A stretch of 64,000 bases of DNA from Lathyrus oleraceus (taxonomy: Eukaryota; Streptophyta; Magnoliopsida; Fabales; Fabaceae): assembly GCF_024323335.1 (NCBI RefSeq), contig NC_066580.1:88831391-88895390 (forward strand). Direction: 5' to 3'. Below are positions 32,230 through 44,360 of this stretch, one piece after another. Both the position numbers and the translations under genes were made by a program. Numbering within the stretch: the stretch's first letter is position 1; every line of letters starts with the position of its first letter. The notes below the pieces were generated by a model. It was not told where the DNA came from, made no database searches, and worked only from the letters and a program-made list of their open reading frames with translations.

Positions 32230-34220
32230 TGTAACACCCCGATAAAAATAAGATAATTATTTAATTTAAGTTAATATTATATTTATTAATTTAATTAAAT
32301 AATTGGAATTATTGGAATATTATTATTATTATTGGAATAATAATTATTGGAAAATATATATAAGTTGGAAATAAGGAAAAAGAGTTTCATTTTGGTAAAG
32401 AGGGTTTTACGTGAAAAGCAGAGAAGCGGCTGAAAAGAGGAAAAGGGCAAAGAGACAGAGCAAGAGGAAGAAGGTTGGAGAAGAGAAGAGCTTGAGGCTA
32501 AAGGATTGCCGGATTAACTCAGGTAAGGGGGGTTTATCGTCGTTTAATGGGTATTATGGGTTAACATGTAATGGGTAGTGATAAACCGTTGAATTGACCC
32601 TAATTGGGATGATGAGTGCTGAAAAATTGTGATGAATAAACTGTGTTAAAGCCGTAATTGAATCTGTAATTGGATGGGTAGTGATTTTCCGAACGTATAG
32701 CTTTTTACGGAATCGGAATCGGAGGTCCGGAAGTCCTCCAACGGCGGAAAATGCGGAGAATTCTGCATTCTGCTTCGTGTTAGCGCAGGAACAGCTTTCT
32801 GTCTTGCGTTAACCGGTTAACCCAGGGTGTTAACCGGTTAACACTGTTAGGAATTATGAAGTATTGCTGTTTTGCTTGCGTTAACCGGTTAACCCAGGGC
32901 GTTAACCGGTTAACACTGTTGTGATTTCTGAGAAATTGCTGTCTGTCTGCGTTAACCGGTTAACCCAGGGCGTTAACCGGTTAACACTGTTAAAATTGGC
33001 CAGGAAGCGTGTTTTGGTCTGCGTTAACCGGTTAACCCAGGGCGTTAACCGGTTAACACTGTTGAAAAGTGGGAAAATTGGTATTTAAATGTTGTGTACA
33101 TATTCGATGGTTGGCCTATATCGGTATGTGATATAGTAGGGATCATTTCCCGTTGTTTTGAAGTAGTATAGGTATTAGTAGAGTGTGCTAATACTGTGAT
33201 TGATTAATTGGCATGACATGATATGATTAGGTGATAAATATGCTGATGATGTGTGAAAATATGCATAATGTTGTGAATGTATATATATTGCATGTGTTGG
33301 TGAATGGACTGTTTTATGGCTTAGAGTGTGAGCATATGTCCATTGTGGATTGTTGTTGATGATGTTGCATTGCTAGGTGAATTAGCATGCATATTGTGGC
33401 CTTTATGGTGGTAGCTAATTCCCATGGTGAGGAATTAGTGAGTAAATCATTGTAGATTGTTGTTGATGTTTGCATGCTAGGTGATTAGCGTGCATAGCAT
33501 AGCCCTTGGGGTGGTAGCTAATTCCCATGGTGAGGAATTAGTGAGTGAGTCACTAGGTCTCAAATGAGTGGGACTAGTGGGCTTGGTAGCCGTATCTGGA
33601 TTTGATCGGTGAGGTTGAACTATATGTTCACGAATAGTCGGTACCGCATGCATGGAGTCTCATTGCATAATGTATGTATGGCGTATAATATGAATGGATG
33701 TATTCCAATATTATACGTGTGTTTTGTGTTGAGTTGAGTATGATGATGATTATGAGTTGATGTTACCGTTGTTGAATGTGTGATATCATTAGGGTGATGA
33801 AATGTGTTAATTTACTTAGCATTACATGATATTTTATAATGCTTATTATATCGATTGAGGAACTCACCCTTACAACTATTTTTCAGGTAACGAGCAGTGA
33901 TTGAGTAGAAGCTAGTGCTTGGAGTCTAGTGTAGTCTCCTTAGTGGGTCATGCTCTGATAGATGTAACATCGGGACGGGATGTTTTACCTTGTTGAATAA
34001 TTTTACATGTAATGTGTTACATGTTTTGCATGACTGATTTGATTTCTATCCGCTGTGTATTGTGCAATTGCTTTATGATTTGATTTAATAAAAGAGCATG
34101 ACAGTTATTATGGTGAATGGTGTGAAGGGATTGTGTGACACCCTTAATTGCATATTTACTCTGATTGATATAAGTTGTTATTTTAATTAAATATTTGGGG
34201 TATTTTAGAAGGGTGTTACA
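32230..34220 (+). mobile_element. Solo LTR (1,991 bp) inserted in Ogre-type LTR copy A
   Basis: Ends are a perfect 10-bp inverted repeat, TGTAACACCC and GGGTGTTACA. The target duplication ATGCG lies on both sides (32225-32229, 34221-34225). There is no coding sequence, primer-binding site or second LTR, so it is a solo LTR left by LTR-LTR recombination. Text near the end (AACTCACCCTTACAAC...CAGGTAACGAGCAG) recalls chromovirus (Tekay-like) LTRs; that family call is tentative. Copy B lacks this insertion at the corresponding place (near 62030). Confidence 0.88.
32808..33063. repeat. Array of eight GTTAACCGGTTAAC palindromes
   Basis: Perfect 14-bp palindromes start at 32808, 32829, 32880, 32901, 32951, 32972, 33023 and 33044. 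Within each pair the spacing is always 21 bp; pairs recur every 71-72 bp. The sequence between pairs has diverged while the palindromes have not. Confidence 0.97.
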
Positions 34221-35212
34221 ATGCGCGCGTGTTTCTCAGCCATGTGATCAGCCACGTCAATTAATGAAGTGAGATCTTACGCCTGTGGATTTTTCCAATT
34301 TCTAAATTTCCATTTTATTTTCTTTTATTCCAATTATTTTTAAAAATTCATATATTCTTTATTTGAAATCACAAAAATATGGGACCAATTGCAAAAAATT
34401 TGTCATAAATTCTAGTTTCATAAAATGATTTTTAATTATTTTTGTGATTCCATTTAATATTTTTTATGAATTATTTGTTTTCTGAATGTTTTTAATTCAT
34501 ATAAAATACCATTTGATATTAAAAAATGCCAAAAATATTTTTTTAACATCTTTGGATGATGATGAATCTCTGAAAAATATTCTCATTAATTTCTTAATTG
34601 ATTTGAGATTTATTTGAGATTTTAGTCCAATTATGCTATTTTTCTCCATTTTTAATTGTTTACAATTAGTTTCTGTTTTCAAAAAATGTTGAGAAAATTT
34701 GTCAAACCTTGTTTGACCATGTTAGACTTATGATGATCCAATTGGACTTATCCAAGTTGATTTGAATTGGATTTGAAGTTTGACCTTTATTTGTTCATTT
34801 TATTTCATGTATTATTTTAATTCCAAAAAATACCAAATATGTGTTTAACCTTTCTTGACTTCTAATCTTCATTTCACTTCTGTTTACCATTGATTGGTGT
34901 TGATTCCATTTATGTTTGATCAATGTGTTTTGGTTATGTCATTTAACTTTTCATTTTTGTACATTCCATTTCCATCTTCATCTTTTTCTTTTTCTTTTGA
35001 CCAATGAGTTAATGATTTGTGGTTAGCCTTGACATATGAGAGGCTTAACCTTCTTTGATCCAAATCAAATTCATCTTGATCAAAGATCAAGTGAATTGTT
35101 TTGTGTCCAAGATAGGTTGCTTCTTGGTCAAGCAAAAAACCTAAAATCCATACAAGGTCATTCTTTTTTTCTTTTGGCATGGCAAGTTATAGGAGCTTGG
35201 CTTACTAGTCAT

Positions 35213-36619
35213 TGTAGGTGCTTAATTGGCTGCATTATATGGTAAAACACTAGCTGGTTACTAATGTCTTGACCAATGTCATGACATATATGTGTGACTA
35301 TATTGTAGTTGCTGCAGGACTAGCTAACACAGGATTTATTGAATGTCAAACTGGATGCTGTGACATTCATACCTGTCAACAGATACTAAGAAATAGAACA
35401 GCTGGTGTTCTGTTAGAACTTAGTATTTATTTCCAGTCTGGTTATCAAGGAAAGACCAGACCTGGCATAAGGCCTACTGACTGAATGTCAAACTGGATGT
35501 TATGACATTCATTGACAGCAGCTACTGAACATTAGACAGAGTGGTGTTCTGCTATACTTCAGCATGTAACTTAGTTTGTTATTCAAGAGAATAACAAAAC
35601 TAACTGAAGGCCAAATGTGTAAATGTTAAGTTGGACACTTTGACATTTATTAATGTAAGTTGTTACTGTAGTATGGTCTTTTTGATCAAGTACAGGTCAG
35701 CAAAATTGTACAGTCTGTTTTCTGGAAAAACAGACTCAGCATATGGACCTTGATGTCAAGCTGAATGTCGTGACATTCATGCCTGACAGCATATGCAATA
35801 TTGTAGGTTGTTCAGTTTTCTGTTTCAGCTTTTTCTCAGGCTATTCTTCAGGGATTCAACAACTGAGAGAAAATCCAGGAAATCAACAACCAAGCTACAT
35901 TCAATGAACCTAACAAATAGCCTATTTGTTAGTAACCTAAATGTTGAATTTATGGGAACTCGCGTGACCTTAAATTCAGGAGAATACAGGTGCAAAAGCC
36001 CAGGGTACTGCAATATAAAAGGAAGGCGTTCCTTCATTCAGTTTCAGGGATTTTGAGGCGTGAAGATTTTGTGTGTCCATCATACTTCACTGCTGTATTT
36101 TTGTGAGTCTTGTATTAGACGTATCTTGTAAGCCAAGCCATTATCAAGTAGATGATTGCTGTGGCATAGGGTGTTCATTGAGTTGTAAGTGTTGTGTCGC
36201 TCAAAGCTTTTAAGCGTGACTGTTGTGTATCTTGATTAAAGTTGTGAAGCACAATCAAGAGTTGTTTGAAGTGTGACTTCAACTTGTCTTTAATATTGTT
36301 TAAAGATAGTAATCACTGAGGTGATTGAGGGGGAGTGAGTAGGAACTCTGATCTTAGGTTAAGATTGAAATTGCATTGGGTAGGGATTAAGTTATAAGTT
36401 GTAAACGGGTGAGTTTAGCTTTGAATTGATACTACTAATAGTGGATTTCCTCCCTGGCTTGGTAGCCCCCAGATGTAGGTCATGTTGGACTGAACTGGGT
36501 AAACAATTACTTGTGTTATTTACTGCACTTACTGTTAAGTTCTGCATAATTCCTGTCTGTGCAGAATTGGATGTCATAACAACCCGTGTGACATCCAAAG
36601 TCTGATAACTAGAATTTCA
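35213..36619 (+). repeat. 5' LTR of the young Sirevirus (1,407 bp)
   Basis: Begins TGTAGGTGCTTAATT, ends AGAATTTCA. Its first 600 bp hold diverged ~140-bp units, each with an ATGTC-N14-GACAT dyad (cores at 35264, 35343, 35485, 35623 and 35753; a sixth at 36571 near the LTR end) and a second longer inverted repeat (arms near 35433/35455, 35571/35590, 35712/35727). Confidence 0.97.
36012..36020 (+). promoter_or_regulatory. LTR TATA box of the young Sirevirus
   Basis: GCAATATAAAAGGAAGG context; the same sequence occurs in the 3' LTR at about 42860-42868. Confidence 0.7.
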
Positions 36620-36621
36620 AT

Positions 36622-36633
36622 TGGCATCAGAGC
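36622..36633 (+). promoter_or_regulatory. Primer-binding site with one mismatch
   Basis: TGGCATCAGAGC, two bases after the LTR; the fourth base differs from the TGGTATCAGAGC of the other copia elements here. Initiator-Met tRNA remains the likely primer. Confidence 0.85.
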
Positions 36634-36689
36634 AGGCACCCTGCCTGTGAATTTCTGGGTGAGATCTAGGGAAGTTACTTTCTAGTACC

Positions 36690-39600
36690 ATGGACAAGGA
36701 TTTAGGACACTCAAACAGACCACCCATGTTGGATGGCTCTAATTATGATGACTGGAAGCCTCGTATGATAGCATTCTTAAGGTCTCTAGACAGCAAAGTC
36801 TGGAGAGCTGTCAACAAAGGATGGGAACATCCAATGAGGAGAGGTGAAGATGGAGTCAGTGTGCAGATTCCTAAAGAAGAGTGGGACAAGGAGCAAGAGG
36901 CATTAGCTCTTGGAAATTCCAAGGCCTTGAATGCATTGTTCAATGGAATCAGCAAGAACATCTTCAGGCTGGTACAGCACTATGAACTAGCTAAGGAAGT
37001 TTGGGATACCCTCAAGGTAACTCATGAAGGTACTTCCAAGGTGAAGATGTCCAAACTTCAGATGCTGACCACCAAGTTTGAAAATCTGAGGATGAAAGAG
37101 GATGAGACTATTCATGACTTTCACATGAATATTCTTGAAATTGCAAACACCTCTGGTGGACTAGGTGAGAAAATGGCTGAAGAGAAACTTGTAAGAATGA
37201 TTCTCAGGTCCTTGCCTAAGAGATTTGCTATGAAGGTCACAGCCATAGAGGAGGCGCAGGACATCTGCAACATGAAGGTGGATGAGCTCATTGGTTCCCT
37301 CCAAACCTTTGAAATGGGCTTGGGTGAGTATGCTGAGAAGAAGAACAAAAGCATAGCTTTTGTATCTATTGTTGAAGAGGAGTCAGAAGCAGGATATACT
37401 GGAGGTGATGAAAGTATATCAGAAGCCTTAGCCATGCTTGGGAGACAGTTCAACAAGTTCGTGAAGAAGATTGATCAAAGAGGTAGACCCAATGTCAAGA
37501 ACATCACGTCTGACATTAAGAAAAGATCAACTTCTGATGAGAAGTTCAATCACGGCAAGGGAATCCAGTGTCATGGTTGTGAAGGGTATGGACACGTCAG
37601 AGCTGAATGCCCTACTTACCTCAAATTGCAAAATAAGGGGTTAGCTATCACATGGTCTGAAGGAGACTCTGAAAGTGAATCTGAAGGAGAATCTGCCAAA
37701 CATGTCACTGCACTAACCAGTGTTTGTGCCTCTGAAGATGACTCAAGTGCAGATGAACTGACCTTTGATGAACTTGTTGCAGCCTATAAGAAGCTGTGTT
37801 CCACCAGTGCAGAAGTGCGTGCACAAGGAGAAAAGCAAAAGAAACTCATCAAGGAACTAGAAGATGAGAGACAGAAGCAACTGTCTGTCATAGAGGGTCT
37901 AAATGGTGAGATAACCCTGCTGACCTCCAAGCTGAATCAGATGACTAAATCCATCAGAATGATGAATAAGGGAACTGACACCTTGGAAGAGATTCTAAAG
38001 GTGGGACAGCAGTCTGGAACCAAATCTGGCCTTGGATTTGGGAAAAGATCCTCAACTGAACACAAACGCCCAAAGGCTAAAGTTCAGAAGTTCAAGCGGA
38101 AGTCAAAGCCAATGTCTCAACATCGAGGAACTAGGATGAATGATCATCAGAAGAGAAAATACCAGGAGTGGAGGTGTCACCACTGTGGTAGGCTTGGTCA
38201 TATAAAAGCCTTCTGCTACTGGATTCATGGTTTCCCTAACCAAGCCTTGCATGTCAGGCCTAAGCATAAAACACATAAGCGCTATGTTCCCATTAAGAAG
38301 CAACAATGGTATGCTAGGATAGCACACACTGCTCTAAGGGCTTCTACCAGAGAAGACTGGTACTTTGACAGTGGATGCTCAAGACATATGACTGGTATGG
38401 AAAATCTACTGGTAGATATTCAACCTCACAATACCAGCTTTGTGACCTTTGGTGATGGTGCCAAAGGAAAAATAAAAGGTGTGGGCAAACTGGACTGTTC
38501 TGGAGTGCCAAAACTGAATAATGTGCTGTTAGTAAGAGGACTAACTGCAAACCTCATCAGCATAAGTCAGCTGTGTGATCAAGGGTTTCATGTTCAGTTT
38601 ACTAAGGAGCTATGCATTGTGACAAATGGTGACAATCAGGAAGTTATGAGAGGAACCAGGTCCAAAGATAACTGCTACCTGTGGGAACCTGAAGTCTCTA
38701 ACTTTTCCACAACATGCTCCTCAGCCAAGGAAGAACAGGATGTGAAGCTGTGGCATAGACGTCTTGGACATCTCCACTTACGGGGAATGAAGAAGATTAT
38801 ATCCAAGGAAGCAGTCAGAGGAATTCCAAAGCTTCTGATTGATGAAGGAAGAGTCTATGGAGAATGCCAGGTGGGCAAGCAAACCAAGACGTCACATCCG
38901 AAGCTGGGACATCCCACAACCTCCAGAGTTCTGGAACTGTTGCACATGGACCTAATGGGACCTATGCAGGTTGAAAGTCTTGGTGGGAAGAAATATGCAT
39001 ACGTGGTGGTGGATGACCATTCCAGATACACGTGGATAAGCTTCATCAGAGAGAAGTCAGATACATTTGATGTCTTCAAAGACCTGTGCATAAGACTTCA
39101 AAGGGAAAAGGATAGTTGTGTGGTCCGGATTAGAAGTGATCATGGTACGGAGTTCAAGAATTCCAAGTTTGATGAGTTTTGCTCGTCTGAAGGAATAAGT
39201 AATGAGTTCTCCTCCCCTATAACTCCTCAGCAAAATGGAATAGTTGAAAGAAAAAATAGAACTATTCAAGAATCTGCCAGAGCAATGATTCATGCAAAGA
39301 AGCTCCCCATGCACTTCTGGGCTGAAGCAATGAATACCGCATGCTATGTTCACAACAGAGTCACCTTGAGAAAAGGAACCTCCTCCACTCTATATGAAAT
39401 TTGGAAAGGCAGAAAACCCACTGTGAAGTACTTTCATATCTTTGGAAGTAAATGCTACATTCTCACAGATCGTGAACAGAGAAGGAAGCTAGATCCCAAA
39501 AGTGATGAAGGTATATTTCTGGGATACTCCACTAACAACAGAGCCTACAGAGTGTTCAACTACAGGACCAATGTCCTGATGGAATCCATAAATGTCATTG

Positions 39601-41387
39601 TGGACGATACAGAGGAAGGAACCGATGTCATGGAGGATGTTGAAACATTCCTTGACAGTTCAACTGACAGTCCAGTCAAGTCTGAAGAAGTACAGGAACC
39701 TCCTCCTGAATGTGAAGTAGATGCAACCACCAAAGTGCCATCTATCAGAATTCAGAAAGACCACCCTAAGGATCTTATCATAGGGGATCCCACCAGTGGT
39801 GTAACTACCAGGTCAAGAGGAATAAACTCAAATTCCTGCTTTGTATCCAAGGTTGAACCAAAGAATGTGAAAGAAGCCCTGACTGATGAATACTGGATCA
39901 CTGCCAGGCAAGAGGAACTTGAGCAGTTCAAAAGGAATGAAGTCTGGGAGCTAGTTCCAAGACCTGAAGGGACCAACATCATTGGTACCAAGTGGATCTA
40001 CAAAAACAAATCTGATGAGAAAGGAGTAATTACTAGGAATAAAGCAAGACTAGTAGCTCAAGGATACACTCAAGTTGAAGGGGTAGATTTTGATGAGACA
40101 TTTGCTCCTGTGGCTAGGCTTGAGTCCATCAGATTGCTGTTGAGGGTAGCATGCATCCTGAAGTTTAAGCTATTCCAAATGGATGTGAAGAGTGCATTCT
40201 TGAATGGCTACCTGAATGAGGAAGTCTATGTGGAACAACCTAAAGGGTTCTGTGATCCTAACCAACCTGAGCATGTATACAAGTTGAGGAAAGCCCTGTA
40301 TGGGTTGAAACAAGCACCTAGAGCATGGTATGAAAGGTTAACCGAATTTCTGACCTCAAATGGATACAGAAAGGGTGGCATAGATAAAACCTTGTTTGTA
40401 AAGGATGAAGAAGGCAAAATCATGATAGCTCAAATCTATGTTGATGATATAGTCTTTGGTGGAATGTCATAACAAATGGTTCAAAAATTTGTTCACCAGA
40501 TGCAGTCTGAGTTTGAAATGAGTCTAGTGGGAGAACTGACCTATTTCCTTGGAATGCAAGTAAACCAAATGGAGGACTCTATGTTTCTCTCCCAAAGCAA
40601 GTATGCCAAGAACATAGTTAAGAAGTTTGGTATGGATAATGCTAGGCACAAGAGGACTCCTGCTCCCACTCATCTGAAGTTGACCAAAGATGATGAAGGG
40701 CCTAGTGTTGATCAATGCCTGTATAGAAGCATGATAGGTAGTCTGCTGTACCTAACTTCAAGTAGACCTGACATTTCTTATGCAGTTGGAGTGTGTGCCA
40801 GATATCAAGCAGAGCCTAAGGTGAGCCACTTGAATCAAGTCAAACGGATTCTCAAGTACATCAATGGGACCTGTGACTATGGGATGCTGTATTCGCATGG
40901 GTCTGAGCCTGTCCTATCTGGGTACTGTGATGCTGACTGGGCTGGGAGTGCTGATGACAGAAAAAGCACATCAGGTGGATGCTTCTTCTTAGGAGACAAC
41001 CTCATATCTTGGTTCAGCAAGAAGCAGAATTGTGTTTCTCTGTCCACTGCAGAGGCTGAATACATAGCTGCTGGAAGCAGTTGTTCTCAACTGGTTTGGA
41101 TGAAACAGATGCTCACTGAGTACAATGTCACTCAAAATGTCATGACATTGTTCTGTGATAATCTCAGTGCCATCAATATCTCCAAGAATCCCATCCAACA
41201 CAGTAGGACCAAACATATTGACATTAGGCACCACTTCATCAGAGATCTGGTGGAAGACAAGGTGATCACTTTGGAACATGTAGCCACGGATCTTCAACTG
41301 GCTGACATATTTACAAAGGCTCTGGATGCTACTCAGTTTGAAAACTTAAGGAGCAAACTGGGAATATGTCTCTCTGAGACCTTATAG
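36690..41387 (+). pseudogene. gag-pol polyprotein of the young Sirevirus, one nonsense codon
   Basis: A single frame of 1,566 codons from the Met at 36690 to TAG at 41385-41387 is interrupted only by TAA at 40470-40472. Numbering from the Met: gag N-terminus with SNYDDWKPRM (~17-26); CCHC knuckle starting at Cys294; coiled-coil-like segment about 355-435; second knuckle CHHCGRLGHIKAFC about 495; protease DSGCSRHMTG with Asp560; integrase HHCC then catalytic Asp754, Asp817, Glu853 (D,D35E); RT with YVDD at 1250-1253; stop at codon 1261, eight codons after YVDD; then the rest of RT and RNase H (CDADWAG, STAEAEY). A full-length product would need readthrough, so this copy is probably non-autonomous despite its youth. 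Confidence 0.93.
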
Positions 41388-42060
41388 CAACCACTAATGG
41401 TTGGGATAAATTGTTTAATATCTCTGCCTATTAAACAAGTTGTACTAGGCCATGATTGGTCAACAGATCATAGTTATGCTACTTGCAACAAGGGTGGATA
41501 CAAGAGGGTAAGGAGACACCCTACTGTGAGAAGGCCAATGTACCTGCAGGAGTTCAAGGATGTTGTTCATGCAGGAGTGGTTCTGGATGTCAGAAACAAA
41601 ATCATGGCATCTGATATGGTGGTACCTACTATAAAGCAAAAGTGGGTGATTACTTGATCAAAGTTGTGAAGCAAGATCAAGTGGATGGTAACTGGGTTGA
41701 AACTGTGAAGTAAAACCAAGTCTGTAACTCTGTCATTATTCTCTGGTTATGTTGTTGGCTTTGACAACATTTTTGACAAAAAGGGGGAGTAACCCCTGAC
41801 AAACAGAGTGAGTCTCTACAACAGACTCTCATGACGACAGATTCCTCCCCTACAGCTATTGTGTGTTGAAGTTTAGATTTAACTTTTGTATGTGTGTGCT
41901 GCTGTGTGAAGTCGTTTATTTAACTTCCATATGTGTGAGTGTGCTGCCACTCTGAGTGTATTAGCTAGTATTAATTCCTGCTAGGTGTGTGATTTCGCTG
42001 CCATGAACTCTGTTATGGGGATCAAAGTGTTTTAGCCAAAAATTTGCCAAAGGGGGAGTT
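41388..42060 (+). other. 3' non-coding region of the young Sirevirus with two polypurine tracts
   Basis: Purine tracts AAAAAGGGGGAG (about 41778-41789) and AAAGGGGGAG (42049-42058) share the Sirevirus core; the second abuts the 3' LTR. An 86-codon open frame at 41397-41657, basic and without recognisable similarity, starts ten bases after the pol stop; it may be a relic of a third ORF, but nothing supports a function. Confidence 0.75.
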
Positions 42061-43467
42061 TGTAGGTGCTTAATTGGCTGCATTATATGGTAAAACACTA
42101 GCTGGTTACTAATGTCTTGACCAATGTCATGACATGTATGTGTGACTATATTGTAGTTGCTGCAGGACTAGCTAACACAGGATTTATTGAATGTCAAACT
42201 GGATGCTGTGACATTCATACCTGTCAACAGATACTAAGAAATAGAACAGCTGGTGTTCTGTTAGAACTTAGTATTTATTTCCAGTCTGGTTATCAAGGAA
42301 AGACCAGACCTGGCATAAGGCCTACTGACTGAATGTCAAACTGGATGTTATGACATTCATTGATAGCAGCTACTGAACATTAGACAGAGTGGTGTTCTGC
42401 TATACTTCAGCATGTAACTTAGTTTGTTATTCAAGAGAATAACAGAACTAACTGAAGGCCAAATGTGTAAATGTTAAGTTGGACACTTTGACATTTATTA
42501 ATGTAAGCTGTTACTGTAGTATGGTCTTTTTGATCAAGTACAGGTCAGCAAAATTGTACAGTCTGTTTTCTGGAAAAACAGACTCAGCATATGGACCTTG
42601 ATGTCAAGCTGAATGTCGTGACATTCATGCCTGACAGCATATGCTATATTGTAGGTTGTTCAGTTTTCTGTTTCAGCTTTTTCTCAGGCTATTCTTCAGG
42701 GATTCAACAACTGAGAGAAAATCCAGGAAATCAACAACCAATCTACATTCAATGAACCTAACAAATAGCCTATTTGTTAGTAACCTAAATGTTGAATTTA
42801 TGGGAACTCGCGTGACCTTAAATTCAGGAGAATACAGGTGCAAAAGCCCAGGGTACTGCAATATAAAAGGAAGGCGTTCCTTCATTCAGTTTCAGGGATT
42901 TTGAGGCGTGAAGATTTTGTGTGTCCATCATACTTCACTGCTGTATTTTTGTGAGTCTTGTATTAGACGTATCTTGTAAGCCAAGCCATTATCAAGTAGA
43001 TGATAGTTGTGGCATAGGGTGTTCATTGAGTTGTAAGTGTTGTGTCGCTCAAAGCTTTTAAGCGTGAGTGCTGTGTATCTTGATTAAAGTTGTGAAGCAC
43101 AATCAAGAGTTGTTTGAAGTGTGACTTCAACTTGTCTTTAATATTGTTTAAAGATAGTAATCACTGAGGTGATTGAGGGGGAGTGAGTAGGAACTCTGAT
43201 CTTAGGTTAAGATTGAAATTGCATTGGGTAGGGATTAAGTGATAAGTTGTAAACGGGTGAGTTTAGCTTTGAATTGATACTACTAATAGTGGATTTCCTC
43301 CCTGGCTTGGTAGCCCCCAGATGTAGGTCATGTTGGACTGAACTGGGTAAACAATTACTTGTGTTATTTACTGCACTTACTGTTAAGTTCTGCATAATTC
43401 CTGTCTGTGCAGAATTGGATGTCATAACAACCCGTGTGACATCCAAAGTCTGATAACTAGAATTTCA
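42061..43467 (+). repeat. 3' LTR of the young Sirevirus (1,407 bp)
   Basis: Same length as the 5' LTR; all six ATGTC-N14-GACAT dyads are kept. Differences are scattered single bases. Confidence 0.97.
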
Positions 43468-44360
43468 GTCATGGTCTCAAACTTTTCTTTATTTGCCTAT
43501 AGATTTATTGACCGGCCTCAGATAGGTGTGACTACTACATTAGTCCACTTACGATTGCTTAACATAGCGCTAAAATGCCTTATGGCACACTAACACTAAC
43601 TACTAATGACTAACTTTTAATTCAAGCATTTAATTCTTGCAATTTACTTTAATGAAATTTAATTTCTTGCTCATTTATCCATATTGTCTTTTTCCCTTTG
43701 CTCACTTGAGCTCATTTTTATGTTTATGCCATTTTCCTTTTGCCCACTTGAGCACATTATTGTGTATATACTATTGCCTTGTGCTGGTGTTGTTTTTTGT
43801 TTGTGTGAACCAATGCAAAAGGATAAAGGACTTAGAATTAGGACCTTACCTATGCTAAATGGAGTTTCAAGAGCAACTAGGCCTCATGCCTTTAGAATGC
43901 TAAATATATTGAAGAGCAACTAGGCCTCATGCCTTTGGAATGCTTAATCTTGAAAGTTGAATTGAAAGGACTCCTAATCTAAACCCTCTCTTTGTCCATT
44001 CTTTCTAGTGCATTGTGGAACTTTTTGATTTGTTTATTCTTGTGTGATAGGGACTTGTGCGAGCTGGTTTGAGACCACCAAGCATGCTTGAATTGTATAT
44101 TATTTCTTTTCTTATTTTGTTTACTAACCAAAAGCATAAAAATATTTCACTAACTTGTTTTGTTTTGAAGCTCAAGCAATCATGCGATCCAAGGCTCCTA
44201 TGAGGCTCCTATATTCAATGAAGTGGCCAGATGAAAGGGAAAGCAAGCATGACAATGGTTCACAAAGCTCTCAATAATCATATATTCCTCCCAAGTATCT
44301 CAAATTGTCAATTTGATCAAGATAAACCAAAGGGCTTGAGGATTGTTTCCCAAGGAAACC

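Larger units (their letters stand above)
35213..43467 (+). mobile_element. Young Sirevirus (SIRE-type) Ty1-copia element, nearly intact
   Basis: LTRs 35213-36619 and 42061-43467 are both 1,407 bp and differ at about eleven positions by eye. Target duplication GTCAT (35208-35212, 43468-43472). The primer-binding site, one long gag-pol frame with a single stop, and repeated polypurine tracts are present. The empty target is seen in copy B at about 63021-63030 (ACTAGTCATGGTCTC), which confirms the boundaries. Confidence 0.97.
30015..44048 (+). mobile_element. Ogre-type LTR, copy A (interrupted twice)
   Basis: Begins TGTAAGACCCTAATTTTGACCC next to the Tat1 polypurine tract, so it is taken as the 3' LTR of Tat1. 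Its own sequence covers 30015-32229, 34221-35212 and 43468 to about 44048, giving nearly 3.8 kb. The long LTR size is typical of Ogre elements. It is recognisable against copy B (44049 onward) over most of its length. Two ~45-bp tandem copies of a 'GAGCAACTAGGCCTCATGCC' unit lie at 43868-43945. The 3' end cannot be fixed, since the sequence runs into copy B. Confidence 0.75.

Noticed and set aside
32808..33063. Regular repeat-spacer look suggesting a CRISPR array
   Set aside because: The repeats are 14-bp palindromes in pairs inside a plant solo LTR with its own target duplication; spacers are related to each other, not unique.
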